Positions 17,107 to 25,780 of a stretch of 32,793 bases of DNA are shown here, piece by piece. Made by a program: the position numbers and the translations under genes. A model generated the notes under the pieces. The model was not told the origin of the DNA. It searched no databases and saw nothing but the letters and a program-made list of their open reading frames with translations. The stretch is from Gammaproteobacteria bacterium (lineage in GTDB: Bacteria > Pseudomonadota > Gammaproteobacteria > Ga0077554 > Ga007554). Within the stretch, counting starts at the first letter, position 1; each line of letters begins with the position of its first letter. Location of the stretch: NCBI GenBank assembly GCA_020053945.1, contig JAGVME010000098.1, forward strand, positions 1 to 32,793, read 5' to 3'.

Positions 17107-19146
17107 ATGTCTGAATTAAACCCCCGTCAACGTGCTGCAGTGCGGCATCTGGATAGCCCGCTATTGGTGCTGGCGGGTGCGGGCAGTGGCAAGACGCGCG
17201 TAATTACGCAGAAAATTGCGTATCTGATTCAGGAATGTGGCACGGCGCCGCACCACATCGCCGCCGTCACCTTCACCAATAAAGCGGCGCGTGAGATGAA
17301 AGAGCGCGCCAGCAAGCTGCTGACGGGTACTAACGCTCGCGGCCTGATGGTATCTACCTTTCACACGCTGGGCCTTAATATTATTCGCCGTGAGATCAAG
17401 GCGCTGGGTTACAAGCCGGGGTTTTCGATCTTTGATGCGCAAGACAGCGCGGCATTATTGCGCGATTTACTGCATAAAGAGTTCTCTGGGGATGGTGGGC
17501 AAATCGAGCAGATGCAGTGGCAGATTTCGCGCTGGAAAAGCACCCTGATTAACGCACCACAGGCATTGGAAGCGGCCAATGGCGATGCGGTGCTGACCGC
17601 CACCGCAGCGGTATACGCTGAATACGAGCGCCACCTCAAAGCTTATAATGCGCTGGATTTTGATGATTTGATTTTAAAGCCAGTGGCGCTGTTTGCTCAG
17701 CAGCCGGAGATTCTTGACGCCTGGCAAAACCGCATCCGCTATTTGCTGGTGGATGAGTATCAGGACACCAACGCCAGCCAGTATCGTCTGGTGCGTTTGC
17801 TGGTGGGAGTGCGTGGGGCATTGACGGTGGTGGGCGATGATGACCAGTCCGTGTATGCGTGGCGTGGCGCGCAGCCGGAGAATCTGGCGTTATTGCAGGA
17901 AGATTTCGTTAATTTAACTGTGATCAAACTTGAACAAAATTACCGATCCACGGGCTGCATTCTCAAAGCCGCCAATCATTTAATCTCCAACAATCCGCAT
18001 GTGTTTCAAAAAACGCTGTGGAGCGACAAGGGTTATGGCACGCCGTTGCGCGTGCTGCGGGCGCGTAACGAAGAGCACGAGGCCGAACGCGTAGTGTCGG
18101 AACTGATCAGCCATAAATTCAAGCACCGCACCGACTTTCGTGATTACGCCATTTTATATCGTGGCAATCATCAGTCACGCCTGTTTGAAAAAATGTTGCG
18201 CGAACAGCGCATTCCCTATTTTTTAAGCGGTGGCACCTCGTTTTTTGCGCATACCGAGGTCAAGGACATCATGGCCTATCTTCGCCTGCTAGTGAATCCC
18301 GATGATGATAGCGCCTTTCTCCGTATCATCAATACGCCGCGCCGCGAGATCGGCCCCAGCACGCTGGAAAAACTGGCCGATTATGCCACCACGCGCGGTG
18401 TGAGCCTGCTTGAAGCAAGCTTTGAGTTGGGGTTGGAACATCACCTGCCGGAGCGCGCCGTATCACGCCTGCGTCATTTCACCGCATGGCTGGTGGATAT
18501 CAGCGACCGTGCGCAGCGTGGCGATGCAGTGGCAGTGGTGCGCGAGATGATCCAGTCCATCAATTATGAAACGTGGTTGCTGGACACCTGCAAAGACCCG
18601 AAAACTGCCGAGCGGCGCATGGAAAATGTGCATGAACTGGTGGCGTGGTTGCAACGTCTTTACGAACAGACCGGCGGTTTTGGTGAAAACCAGGAAGAAA
18701 AAAGTATCACCGAGCTGGTCTCGCATATCATGCTGATGGATATTCTCGACCGTCAGGAAGAAGAAAACAGCGCCGACTGCGTGCATCTGATGACGCTGCA
18801 CGCCGCCAAGGGGCTGGAGTTTCCGCATGTATTCTTGATTGGCATGGAAGAAGAGCTGTTGCCACATCGCGTCAGCATTGAAGAAGGCAACGTGGAAGAA
18901 GAGCGCCGTCTGGCCTATGTCGGCATCACCCGCGCGCGCGAAACACTGACGTTTACCCTGGCGACACGGCGCAAACGCTATGGCGAAATGCTGGAATGCG
19001 AACCAAGCCGCTTTCTGAAAGAATTGCCACAGGATGATTTGGTGTGGGAAGGCGTGGGCACCGAAGTTGATCCGCAGCTACGCCAGGAACGTGGCGCGGC
19101 GCATCTGGCCAATGTGCGTGGGCTGCTGGGCAAAATCGCCTTGTAA
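17107..19146 (+). CDS. rep: Rep, ATP-dependent 3'-5' DNA helicase
   Basis: This 679-residue superfamily 1A helicase helps replication forks through protein roadblocks. Length and sequence fit Rep (about 670) better than UvrD (about 720). Walker A is AGAGSGKT at 23-30. LLVDEYQDTNASQ is the Walker B/DEAD-like motif II, VVGDDDQSVYAWRGA is motif III, EQNYRST motif IV, LMTLHAAKGLEFPHVFLIG motif V and RLAYVGITRARETL motif VI. The C-terminus stops soon after the helicase core, as in Rep. ATG at 17107 fits the family start (MSELNPRQRAAV). It is divergent from the MBOAT gene and convergent with the restriction-modification genes. Confidence 0.95.
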   Translation: MSELNPRQRAAVRHLDSPLLVLAGAGSGKTRVITQKIAYLIQECGTAPHHIAAVTFTNKAAREMKERASKLLTGTNARGLMVSTFHTLGLNIIRREIKALGYKPGFSIFDAQDSAALLRDLLHKEFSGDGGQIEQMQWQISRWKSTLINAPQALEAANGDAVLTATAAVYAEYERHLKAYNALDFDDLILKPVALFAQQPEILDAWQNRIRYLLVDEYQDTNASQYRLVRLLVGVRGALTVVGDDDQSVYAWRGAQPENLALLQEDFVNLTVIKLEQNYRSTGCILKAANHLISNNPHVFQKTLWSDKGYGTPLRVLRARNEEHEAERVVSELISHKFKHRTDFRDYAILYRGNHQSRLFEKMLREQRIPYFLSGGTSFFAHTEVKDIMAYLRLLVNPDDDSAFLRIINTPRREIGPSTLEKLADYATTRGVSLLEASFELGLEHHLPERAVSRLRHFTAWLVDISDRAQRGDAVAVVREMIQSINYETWLLDTCKDPKTAERRMENVHELVAWLQRLYEQTGGFGENQEEKSITELVSHIMLMDILDRQEEENSADCVHLMTLHAAKGLEFPHVFLIGMEEELLPHRVSIEEGNVEEERRLAYVGITRARETLTFTLATRRKRYGEMLECEPSRFLKELPQDDLVWEGVGTEVDPQLRQERGAAHLANVRGLLGKIAL

Positions 19147-19265
19147 ATTATCTTATTGAAAATCAGCTTTTTAACTGAATTTGCAACGCGGCGAGGAAAA
19201 AATAAGAATTTCCAGGTATTATGTGGCAACCACACAAAGTAAGTGGTTTCAATAACCTATATTAT

Positions 19266-19306
19266 CAGCGGTTACAATTATGCGCTTGCGCTCGGCGTAA
19301 CCGCTG
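19266..19306. repeat. Inverted repeat between rep and vsr
   Basis: CAGCGGTTAC (19266-19275) pairs perfectly with GTAACCGCTG (19297-19306) around a 21-base loop. It lies between the convergent rep and vsr genes and may end transcription from either side, although no T-run follows. Confidence 0.55.
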
Positions 19307-19403
19307 TAAGGCTGATCGAATAGCGCATGCTGCCAGCTGACTAACGCATACCAGACGCTTCCAGCTTATTGTCCACTAGCGCATGTCACTATGCGCCAGC
19401 ATT

Positions 19404-19823
19404 TTATCCTTCATAAGCGAGAAACCCCGCAAGCTTGCTTATCAGTTCGCCTAACCTTTTCGTTTCGCACTCCCACACTACCAGTACCCGCCAACCATTC
19501 CCCGTTAGAACAGCAAGGTTTTCAGCATCTCGAGCGCGGTTCCGCTCGATCTTCGACAACCAGTAGTCTTGCTTGGATTTCGGTAGGCGGACATGCCCAG
19601 AACAATCGTGCCCATGCCAAAAACAACCATGGACGAACACGGCGACTTTGCGTCCGACAAATGCAATGTCGGGTTTGCCGGGTAAATCTTTACGATGAAG
19701 CCGGTAGCCTCGATGCCCCAAGTCGCCGCAAAGCTTTCTAACGACGAGTTCTGGGCGCGTATCCTTCGATTTGACCAAACGCATTAGAGCGCTGCGCTCC
19801 GTCGGCGACAACGTATCAGTCAT
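19404..19823 (-). CDS. vsr: Vsr, very-short-patch mismatch repair endonuclease
   Basis: Vsr nicks DNA 5' of the T in T:G mismatches that arise by deamination of 5-methylcytosine at the sites of its partner methyltransferase. At 139 residues it has the normal length. Expected motifs are visible: MRLVKSKDTRPEL at the N-terminus, KDLPGKPDIAF with catalytic D52, and VFVHGCFWHGHDC with H65 and H70. ATG at 19823 abuts the endonuclease stop, so it is the last gene of a - strand operon with the methyltransferase and endonuclease. Its presence supports a methyltransferase that makes 5-methylcytosine. Confidence 0.95.
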   Translation of the reverse strand: MTDTLSPTERSALMRLVKSKDTRPELVVRKLCGDLGHRGYRLHRKDLPGKPDIAFVGRKVAVFVHGCFWHGHDCSGHVRLPKSKQDYWLSKIERNRARDAENLAVLTGNGWRVLVVWECETKRLGELISKLAGFLAYEG

Positions 19824-20819
19824 TTAATCGATGAATAATTTTTCGGATGGCGTCCAATTTTTCGCAAATTTATCGGCGCGGCGCAGCCATTCTTTTATGC
19901 GGTTTTCGGGCAGAACAGCTTCTCCCCAATACTCTTCAAAAAGCGCGGAATCCATATGCATAGCAGCGTTTCGGAGCTCGGCTTCCATAAGTTTCAATGC
20001 GCGCTCTACATAGAGCCCACCTTCGTCATCATTCTCTAAATTGGCAACGCTGCCTGCAGAGAACAAGTCGCGGGTTTGGTGGCAAAGAACGCCATGATAT
20101 GTGAGCAGATATAAAGCCACATCATCATATTTATGCTTTGCCCCGCTGGATTTGACTATCTGCGGACACAGCAATATTGCTTCTGCTCTGAGCCTAGTCT
20201 TTTCCGATTCAGGGAGCGTTGTGTAAAGCCGCGCCTGTATGGGGACAGAGTGTTCTTCGCCTGGCGCGTCTTCCAGCCACCACATCCGTTCGCCTTTTTT
20301 GAGACGACCCCTGGCATACTTGCGGATATATTGCATTTTCTCGTGCATTTCGGAGATACGGAAATCATTATAAGAAATGCCCATTTGCTCGAATAGCGAT
20401 TCGGCGGTGCCGATTTCCACTTCGAATCGAGGAACATGAGAAGTGCGGACATGCATAACGCACTTTTCGTATTCACCCCATTTTACGTCAGGCTCGCCAC
20501 CCATTTTCCCGAAAATCAAATAAACCTTCTTAACTTCCCCAACACGATTTGTCTCAAGGACACTATTTGCAACAGAGCGCCAAGTGTCTTTTTCAGTAAA
20601 TTTCACTTCAATGCCGAACTCGCCGATTGCAATATCCGGAAAAGCTTGTGCGGCTGGCGCAAAGTCGATTTCCCAATCCGCGTCTTCGAATTGGTCTCTC
20701 ACGACTTCGCGCACCCGGTTTTCAAATTGCTTGGATTCTTTGAATGGCGCTGCCTGCGCTTCCGTGCGCAGTTGCGCCACTACAGCGTCAAGCAGATATT
20801 CGAATTCATCTTGTGTCAT
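19824..20819 (-). CDS. Probable type II restriction endonuclease (PD-(D/E)XK)
   Basis: This 331-residue protein has a PD-(D/E)XK nuclease motif, with P61-D62 followed by E71-V72-K73 (FPDIAIGEFGIEVKF); D62, E71 and K73 would bind the metal and cut DNA. The rest is predicted soluble with no recognised domain. The C-terminal half is rich in charged residues and tryptophan (RMWWLEDAPGEEH). It lies between the cytosine methyltransferase and vsr on one strand, which is the main reason to call it the cognate restriction enzyme. The recognition sequence cannot be read from sequence. Confidence 0.8.
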   Translation of the reverse strand: MTQDEFEYLLDAVVAQLRTEAQAAPFKESKQFENRVREVVRDQFEDADWEIDFAPAAQAFPDIAIGEFGIEVKFTEKDTWRSVANSVLETNRVGEVKKVYLIFGKMGGEPDVKWGEYEKCVMHVRTSHVPRFEVEIGTAESLFEQMGISYNDFRISEMHEKMQYIRKYARGRLKKGERMWWLEDAPGEEHSVPIQARLYTTLPESEKTRLRAEAILLCPQIVKSSGAKHKYDDVALYLLTYHGVLCHQTRDLFSAGSVANLENDDEGGLYVERALKLMEAELRNAAMHMDSALFEEYWGEAVLPENRIKEWLRRADKFAKNWTPSEKLFID

Positions 20820-20875
20820 ACGCCCTTACCTTAAAGGGCACAGCCTAACGCCTATGAGTTGGATTGTCTAGGGGG

Positions 20876-21949
20876 CTACTTCAAGGAGGCTGCAACGGCT
20901 TGCGCTATATGCCAAGCGAGTACAGGTGGGACGGCATTCCCGACTTGCCTCTCAGTCTCACGTAGCTTGGAGTCAAAGATGAAGTCGTCCGGGAATGACT
21001 GGATGCGTGCGGCTTCCCGCATCGAGATACGGCGCGGTTGCTCATAGTGCCATTGTATGTTTCCGTGGCACTCCGCACGAATTGTGTAGCCCGGACGGTC
21101 AGCGCGAAGCCGCCTATCGCCTTGCTCTGGGCTGCGCTTGGCTTTACTCCAAACATGGTTGATGCTTTCGTTTTCTGGGAGCACCGACAGGTCGTGCAGC
21201 GCTTCGCGCGCCGTTATATGGTCTTTCAGTTCGCAAGCGGGGGCTGGCGCTTTGAACGGCTTTACGCCAGGGAGCGTGCCGACAATCATTACTCGCTCCC
21301 GCGTTTGAGCAACGCCATAATCAGCCGCATGGTATAGCTGATAACCGACGTTGTAGCCAAGATCCTTGAAGTCAGTTAACACCTGAAGCAGCGCACCCGA
21401 ATGATGCTTCATGAGCAGGCCCTTAACGTTCTCTGCGACGAAAATTTTGGGCTTGGCGCGGGCGATGGCTTCAACCATAGCGCGATACAACCCCGAGCGC
21501 TTGCCCGCCACACCGGCCCCCTTGCCATTAACCGATATGTCTTGACATGGGAAGCCGCCAATCACGATGTCGGCCTGCTTAGGCAACTCATCGAGCATCT
21601 TCCAGATGTCGCCCTGATGAATGTGCTTGCCGATGTTCTTGCGATAAGTCCTGCAAGCAACCTCGTTGAGTTCATTCGCCCACACGATATTGAATGGATG
21701 CTTGGCATAGTGACGTCCGAGCGACGTGAAGCCGCCCTTGAATCCCAAGTCCATGCCCCCGCAGCCGGAGAACAGAGAAATGACTGTGAAGTTAGTCATC
21801 TTCAGAGCCGAAGACGCCGCAGGTGTCCGTTGCCCAACTTCTTCGAGGGTTTGCGACGGTAATAACGCAAGGCTATCGCTTAAATGCACCTTACCTAATG
21901 CGGTCGAGTATTGTAGCTGTTGTTTGGTTTGATTTAGAGTAGTGGTCAT
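20876..21949 (-). CDS. DNA (cytosine-5)-methyltransferase
   Basis: This 357-residue enzyme adds a methyl group to C5 of cytosine in its target. Conserved motifs run in order: I (SLFSGCGGMDLGF, residues 58-70), IV (GGFPCQDIS with catalytic C135), VI (ENVKGL), VIII (QTRERVMIVG) and X (RQVGNAVPPVLAWHIAQAVA). The target-recognition region between VIII and IX is short, about 80 residues. The first 50 residues before motif I are extra and without recognised domain. I keep the ATG at 21949 because GGGGG lies eight bases upstream; M51 is the alternative. It is the first enzyme gene of the cluster and lies 46 bases after the small regulator. Confidence 0.95.
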   Translation of the reverse strand: MTTTLNQTKQQLQYSTALGKVHLSDSLALLPSQTLEEVGQRTPAASSALKMTNFTVISLFSGCGGMDLGFKGGFTSLGRHYAKHPFNIVWANELNEVACRTYRKNIGKHIHQGDIWKMLDELPKQADIVIGGFPCQDISVNGKGAGVAGKRSGLYRAMVEAIARAKPKIFVAENVKGLLMKHHSGALLQVLTDFKDLGYNVGYQLYHAADYGVAQTRERVMIVGTLPGVKPFKAPAPACELKDHITAREALHDLSVLPENESINHVWSKAKRSPEQGDRRLRADRPGYTIRAECHGNIQWHYEQPRRISMREAARIQSFPDDFIFDSKLRETERQVGNAVPPVLAWHIAQAVAASLK

Positions 21950-21995
21950 TGTGATGTCCCCCTTACAAAGGTCAAGTTAATGTTTGGCTAAGTTG

Positions 21996-22283
21996 CTAAC
22001 GGATTTGTTTTGCGCCGCCAAACTTCCCCTTAACTGCCGACCCACGAGGCTTTGCCGCCTCAAAATGAATCCGTGACAAGGCCACGCGGAAATCCAATTC
22101 ATGATCGGCCATGTCTGCCATCAGCGCCACCATAATCGCCATATGGGGAGGTATCTCGCCCTGCGCGGCATAGTTGGTAATGGAATTGGGATGCTGCTTA
22201 ATTAGTTCGGCGAAGCTTTTAACTGTCAAGCCCGCCTTACCCAATTGCCGCCTGAATTCGTCATAAGTCATAGCGGGCATCAT
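21996..22283 (-). CDS. Small XRE-like helix-turn-helix protein, probable R-M regulator
   Basis: This protein of about 95 residues has a helix-turn-helix-like N-terminal half (MTYDEFRRQLGKAGLTVKSFAELIKQHPNSITNY) and a basic, Gly/Lys-rich tail. Position directly before the methyltransferase suggests it times expression of the restriction-modification genes, as controller (C) proteins do. It is not a textbook C protein and other roles are possible. The start is uncertain: ATG codons at 22283 and 22280 follow AAAGAG with good spacing, a GTG at 22295 is also open, and the ATG at 22271 would give the shortest form. Confidence 0.65.
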   Translation of the reverse strand: MMPAMTYDEFRRQLGKAGLTVKSFAELIKQHPNSITNYAAQGEIPPHMAIMVALMADMADHELDFRVALSRIHFEAAKPRGSAVKGKFGGAKQIR

Positions 22284-22315
22284 AAAACAAACCACTCTTT
22301 TTGCACAGCCTTTAC

Positions 22316-22344
22316 TTTATATCACAAATTAATAAATGTGTTAA
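22316..22344 (-). promoter_or_regulatory. Candidate promoter of the restriction-modification operon
   Basis: On the - strand TTAACA (-35) and TATAAA (-10) are separated by exactly 17 bases. Transcription would start about 25 bases before the regulator start codon and read regulator, methyltransferase, endonuclease and vsr. Confidence 0.55.
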
Positions 22345-22393
22345 GCGAAGTAAAATATTTGTTTTCACCCTTGCATCACATAGTAGTCTGCGC

Positions 22394-22419
22394 ATCACTA
22401 TCACATAATTTATAGTGAT
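22394..22419. promoter_or_regulatory. Dyad symmetry upstream of the R-M regulator, possible operator
   Basis: ATCACTAT (22394-22401) is repeated inverted as ATAGTGAT (22412-22419) with a 10-base AT-rich centre. It lies about 50 bases upstream of the candidate -35 box, so it could be an activator site for the adjacent helix-turn-helix protein. No functional evidence exists beyond position and symmetry. Confidence 0.35.
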
Positions 22420-22620
22420 CACTGGGTTTGCCATGCCCCAGCACTTCTGTTATCAACTAGAGCCCACACTCTCTGATAGAGCTCAACTCAGAAAGCGAGC
22501 AATAGTTGCTATCCGAACACGCATTATCGTATTGCACAGTAATGCGCTATTTTGGTGCATTTGTGGACATATGCCAACGCAATGCGCTATTCTATTATGT
22601 TTTACCGTAGCAAAAATTAG

Positions 22621-22697
22621 GCGCCCGTAGCTCAGCTGGATAGAGTATTGCCCTCCGAAGGCAAGGGTCAGAGGTTCGAATCCTCTCGGGCGCGCCA
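22621..22697 (+). tRNA. tRNA-Arg (anticodon CCG)
   Basis: A 77-base cloverleaf is readable. The acceptor arm is GCGCCCG with CGGGCGC, followed by G and an encoded CCA. The D arm contains GCTCAGCTGGATAGAG. The anticodon stem TTGCC/GGCAA encloses loop CTCCGAA, giving anticodon CCG for Arg. The T arm is AGAGG TTCGAAT CCTCT. purE begins 34 bases downstream, so the two may share a transcript. Confidence 0.97.
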
Positions 22698-22731
22698 TAT
22701 ATATTTCGGGCTTCTCGCAAAAGATGATGAC

Positions 22732-23226
22732 ATGAATAATCCATTGGTCGGCGTGGTCATGGGAAGCAACAGTGATTGGGATGTGATGCAACACGCCGCC
22801 CAGCAACTGGACGCCTTTGGCATTGCGTATGAAGCCAAAGTGGTGTCAGCGCACCGCACGCCAGATCTGCTGTTTCAATATGCACATGACGCACAGGCGC
22901 GCGGTCTGGCGTGCATTATTGCTGGCGCGGGCGGCGCGGCGCATCTGCCTGGCATGCTGGCATCCAAAACCACGGTGCCAGTACTGGGCGTGCCAGTGCC
23001 TACACAACATCTGAATGGCATGGATTCGTTGCTGTCGATTGTGCAAATGCCCAAAGGCATCCCCGTAGCGACGTTTGCGATTGGTAACGCCGGCGCAGCC
23101 AATGCGGGCTTGTTCGCCATAGCACTGCTGGCGATCAACAACGCTGATTTGACGCAACGCCTGAACACCTTCCGTGACACGTTGCGCGACAGCGTGTTGG
23201 CCATGGCCTTGCCGCCGGTAAAATGA
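22732..23226 (+). CDS. purE: PurE, N5-carboxyaminoimidazole ribonucleotide mutase
   Basis: PurE moves the carboxyl group from N5-CAIR to form CAIR in purine synthesis, using the product of PurK. At 164 residues it has normal length. The substrate-binding motifs GSNSDW (11-16), SAHRTP (39-44) and [12 protein letters not shown] are intact. I chose ATG at 22732, since the frame continues upstream only through the tRNA. It overlaps purK by four bases (ATGA). Confidence 0.97.
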   Translation: MNNPLVGVVMGSNSDWDVMQHAAQQLDAFGIAYEAKVVSAHRTPDLLFQYAHDAQARGLACIIAGAGGAAHLPGMLASKTTVPVLGVPVPTQHLNGMDSLLSIVQMPKGIPVATFAIGNAGAANAGLFAIALLAINNADLTQRLNTFRDTLRDSVLAMALPPVK

Positions 23227-24356
23227 TTTTACCGGGGAGTACGTTAGGCATTCTTGGCGGCGGGCAGCTTGGACGTATGTTCACCGCAGCGGCGCGCACG
23301 CTCGGCTACCATGTAATAGTACTGGATCCCGACCCCCACAGCCCCGCCGCGCACTTTGCCGACCGGCACATCGTTGCCGATTTTTCCGATCAACACGCGC
23401 TCGAAGCATTCGGCAAGGAATGCGCGGCGATCAGCACCGAATTTGAAAATGCGCCTGCGCAAAGCCTGCGTTTTCTCGCGCAGTTTTGCACCGTGCGGCC
23501 CGGCGCTGAAGCCGTTGCGATCTCGCAAAACCGTATTTCTGAAAAACAGTTTTTCACAACCCATGGCTTTCCCTGCGCGCGTTATGCCGTGATTCAATCA
23601 CGCGACGACATAGCCCCTGCGATACACCAGATTGGACTCCCCGCCATAATCAAGCGTAGCCAGCTGGGTTACGATGGCAAGGGGCAGGCACGCGTCAACA
23701 CCACCGATGAAGCATTGCGCGCCTTTGACGACATGGGCGCCGTGCCGTGCGTGCTGGAAGAGTTAGTGCCGCTGCAACTGGAAATCTCGGTGATCCTGGC
23801 GCGCGGCGCAGATGCACAGACCGCTGTTTTTCCTGTGGCAGAAAACCAGCATTGCAATGGCATACTCGATGTTACCCTGGCGCCAGCACGCATTCCTGAT
23901 AACTTGGCGGAACAGGCACGCCACATCGCCACGCAACTTGCCGAGCGTCTGGATTATTGCGGCGTGCTGGCGGTGGAGTTTTTCGTGGTGGCAGGTGGGC
24001 GGCTGCTCATCAACGAAATCGCGCCGCGCCCGCACAACAGCGGCCACTATACGCTCAACGCCTGTATGACCGATCAATTTGAACAACAGGTGCGCACATT
24101 ATGCGGCCTGCCATTGGGCGATGCCCGCTTGCTATCGTCGGCCGTGATGGTGAACCTGCTCGGCGACCTGTGGGACGCCAGCGTGCCGCCCCTGCAAAAA
24201 ATAGGCGAACATGTGCTCACCTGCCCACAGGCCAAACTGCATCTCTACGGTAAACGCGAAGCCCGTCCTGGACGCAAGATGGGGCATTACACAGTGATGG
24301 ACGCGAAGATAGAGCATGCGCTGGCATTGGCGTTGGATATTAAAAGTACGCTATAA
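23223..24356 (+). CDS. purK: PurK, N5-carboxyaminoimidazole ribonucleotide synthase
   Basis: PurK carboxylates aminoimidazole ribonucleotide with ATP and bicarbonate, feeding PurE. This 377-residue ATP-grasp enzyme begins with the usual glycine-rich GILGGGQLGRM. It has the central ATP-grasp lysine block (AIIKRSQLGYDGKGQ), VLEELVPLQLEISVI, and the metal-binding INEIAPRPHNSGHYT. It is translationally coupled to purE through the ATGA overlap. A strong GC-rich hairpin about 70 bases after the stop may end the transcript. Confidence 0.97.
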   Translation: MILPGSTLGILGGGQLGRMFTAAARTLGYHVIVLDPDPHSPAAHFADRHIVADFSDQHALEAFGKECAAISTEFENAPAQSLRFLAQFCTVRPGAEAVAISQNRISEKQFFTTHGFPCARYAVIQSRDDIAPAIHQIGLPAIIKRSQLGYDGKGQARVNTTDEALRAFDDMGAVPCVLEELVPLQLEISVILARGADAQTAVFPVAENQHCNGILDVTLAPARIPDNLAEQARHIATQLAERLDYCGVLAVEFFVVAGGRLLINEIAPRPHNSGHYTLNACMTDQFEQQVRTLCGLPLGDARLLSSAVMVNLLGDLWDASVPPLQKIGEHVLTCPQAKLHLYGKREARPGRKMGHYTVMDAKIEHALALALDIKSTL

Positions 24357-24726
24357 ACCTAAAAACATCACTTGGAGTCCACAGCGCGTCTAATTCCATT
24401 TCTAATGCAATAGCGCATTTACCCCCTCTCCCGCTTTGCGGGAGAGGGTTGGGGAGAGGGTGCGCAGGACACTAAAATCACCTGATTGTTGATGCGCGGC
24501 GAAAAAACTTACACCTGCTATCGTTCATCCCGCGCCAAGACGCCGCCGCTGGGACGGTGTTTGATCAGTTTATGATTCGTGCAATTTCGGCATTAATCCT
24601 TGATAAAGATAAATACCACACGACGCTTAAGCTATCCTTGCCCATCGGCCGCTAGCCTTTCCGACGACACTGCAATCTCCGCAATGATACATTATAGTAG
24701 GGTCTGAATTTTCCAAGGAGCGCACA
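24357..24726. other. 370-base intergenic region between purK and tas
   Basis: No gene is seen. It contains AATAGCGCATT at 24409-24419, a GC-rich hairpin (listed separately) and the leader of tas. The sequence just before tas has the ribosome site AAGGAG. Confidence 0.6.
24424..24448. repeat. GC-rich palindromic repeat, possible purEK terminator
   Basis: CCCTCTCCCGC (24424-24434) pairs perfectly with GCGGGAGAGGG (24438-24448) around TTT. A further GGGGAGAGGG follows. This type of CCCTCTCCC/GGGAGAGGG palindrome recurs in intergenic DNA of many proteobacteria. It can end or stabilise transcripts, but no T-run follows here. Confidence 0.7.
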
Positions 24727-25761
24727 ATGAATTATCGCCGTCTGAGCCGCACCGACCTTAACGTCAGCTTGATTTGTCTGGGCACCATGACCTGGGGTGA
24801 GCAAAACACTGAAACTGAGGCGCATCAACAACTCGATGCCGCTGTGGCGGCGGGGGTGAATTTTATTGATACGGCGGAGATGTATCCGGTGCCCCCTAAA
24901 GCGGAGACCTACGGCGCCACGGAAAAATATATTGGCACCTGGCTGAAGCGGCAGCAGCGTGAAAAAATCATTCTCGCCACCAAGGTCATCGGCTGTTCTG
25001 ATTTTTCTTACGTGCGTGACGGTAGCCAACGCTTGGACCGCAAAAATATCGAAGCCGCATTAAACGCCAGCCTGAAGCGCCTGCAAACCGATTACATTGA
25101 CCTATATCAACTGCATTGGCCCGACCGCAACACCAATTATTTCGGCAAGTTGGGTTATGAGCATGATCCCAGTGATGATCCGATTCCTATAGATGAAACA
25201 TTGACCGTGCTGGGTGACCTGGTTGCGGCGGGTAAGGTGCGCCATATCGGGTTATCCAACGAATCCCCGTGGGGTGTGATGACATTTTTGCGCGCCGCCG
25301 AACGGCTCGGCCTGCCGCGCGTGGTGAGCATTCAAAATCCTTACTCCCTGCTGAACCGTACCTTTGAGGTGGGTCTTGCCGAAGTGGCGCACCATGAAGA
25401 TGTGGGTTTGCTTGCCTACTCACCCTTGGGGTTTGGTGTGTTATCCGGCAAATATCTTAATGGCGCGCGCCCTGTTGATGCGCGCCTGACGTTGTTCACA
25501 CGCTTTACGCGTTATAACAACGCGGTGGCGGTTGCCGCGACGCAAAAATATGTTGAGCTTGCGCGGCGTCATGGCCTGGATCCGGCGCAAATGGCGCTGG
25601 CGTATGTGAACAGCCGCAGCTTTCTCACCAGCACCATTATTGGAGCGACTAGCCTTGAACAACTGCGTAATAATATCGCCAGTGTTGATGTGACATTATC
25701 GCCCGAGGTAGTAAGTGCGATTGAGATGATCCATCAAGGCCATCCCAATCCTGCTCCCTGA
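24727..25761 (+). CDS. tas: Tas-like NADP-dependent aldo/keto reductase
   Basis: This 344-residue cytoplasmic TIM-barrel oxidoreductase is close in length to E. coli Tas (346). The catalytic tetrad is visible: D48 and Y53 (FIDTAEMYP), K86 (LATKVIG) and H130 (LYQLHWPDR). The C-terminal STIIGATSLEQLRNN binds the NADP adenosine phosphate. The family start (MNYRRLSRTDLNVS) matches ATG at 24727, with AAGGAG just upstream. The natural substrate is not established. The next gene starts 19 bases after its stop, but its exported propeller product gives no functional link. Confidence 0.92.
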   Translation: MNYRRLSRTDLNVSLICLGTMTWGEQNTETEAHQQLDAAVAAGVNFIDTAEMYPVPPKAETYGATEKYIGTWLKRQQREKIILATKVIGCSDFSYVRDGSQRLDRKNIEAALNASLKRLQTDYIDLYQLHWPDRNTNYFGKLGYEHDPSDDPIPIDETLTVLGDLVAAGKVRHIGLSNESPWGVMTFLRAAERLGLPRVVSIQNPYSLLNRTFEVGLAEVAHHEDVGLLAYSPLGFGVLSGKYLNGARPVDARLTLFTRFTRYNNAVAVAATQKYVELARRHGLDPAQMALAYVNSRSFLTSTIIGATSLEQLRNNIASVDVTLSPEVVSAIEMIHQGHPNPAP

Positions 25762-25780
25762 CCAAGGACACCGTATCCCC

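Larger units (their letters stand above)
22296..22620. other. 325-base AT-rich region between the R-M operon and tRNA-Arg
   Basis: No gene is seen. Besides the promoter and dyad listed separately, AATGCGCTATT occurs twice as direct repeats, at 22541-22551 and 22581-22591. The region is clearly more AT-rich than the flanking core genes. Confidence 0.6.

Noticed and set aside
20846-20875. GCCTAACGCC followed by TGAGTT, resembling the left part of the attC
   Set aside because: There is no matching right arm or GTTRRRY core nearby; the match is too short to call a second site.
19147-22697. R-M operon as a genomic island integrated at tRNA-Arg
   Set aside because: Islands normally insert at the tRNA 3' end, which faces purE. 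The R-M genes are on the 5' side, no integrase is present, and no duplicate tRNA tail was seen.
22483-22806. - strand open frame containing [21 protein letters not shown]
   Set aside because: This peptide is the well-known false translation of the antisense of a tRNA gene; tRNA-Arg occupies 22621-22697.
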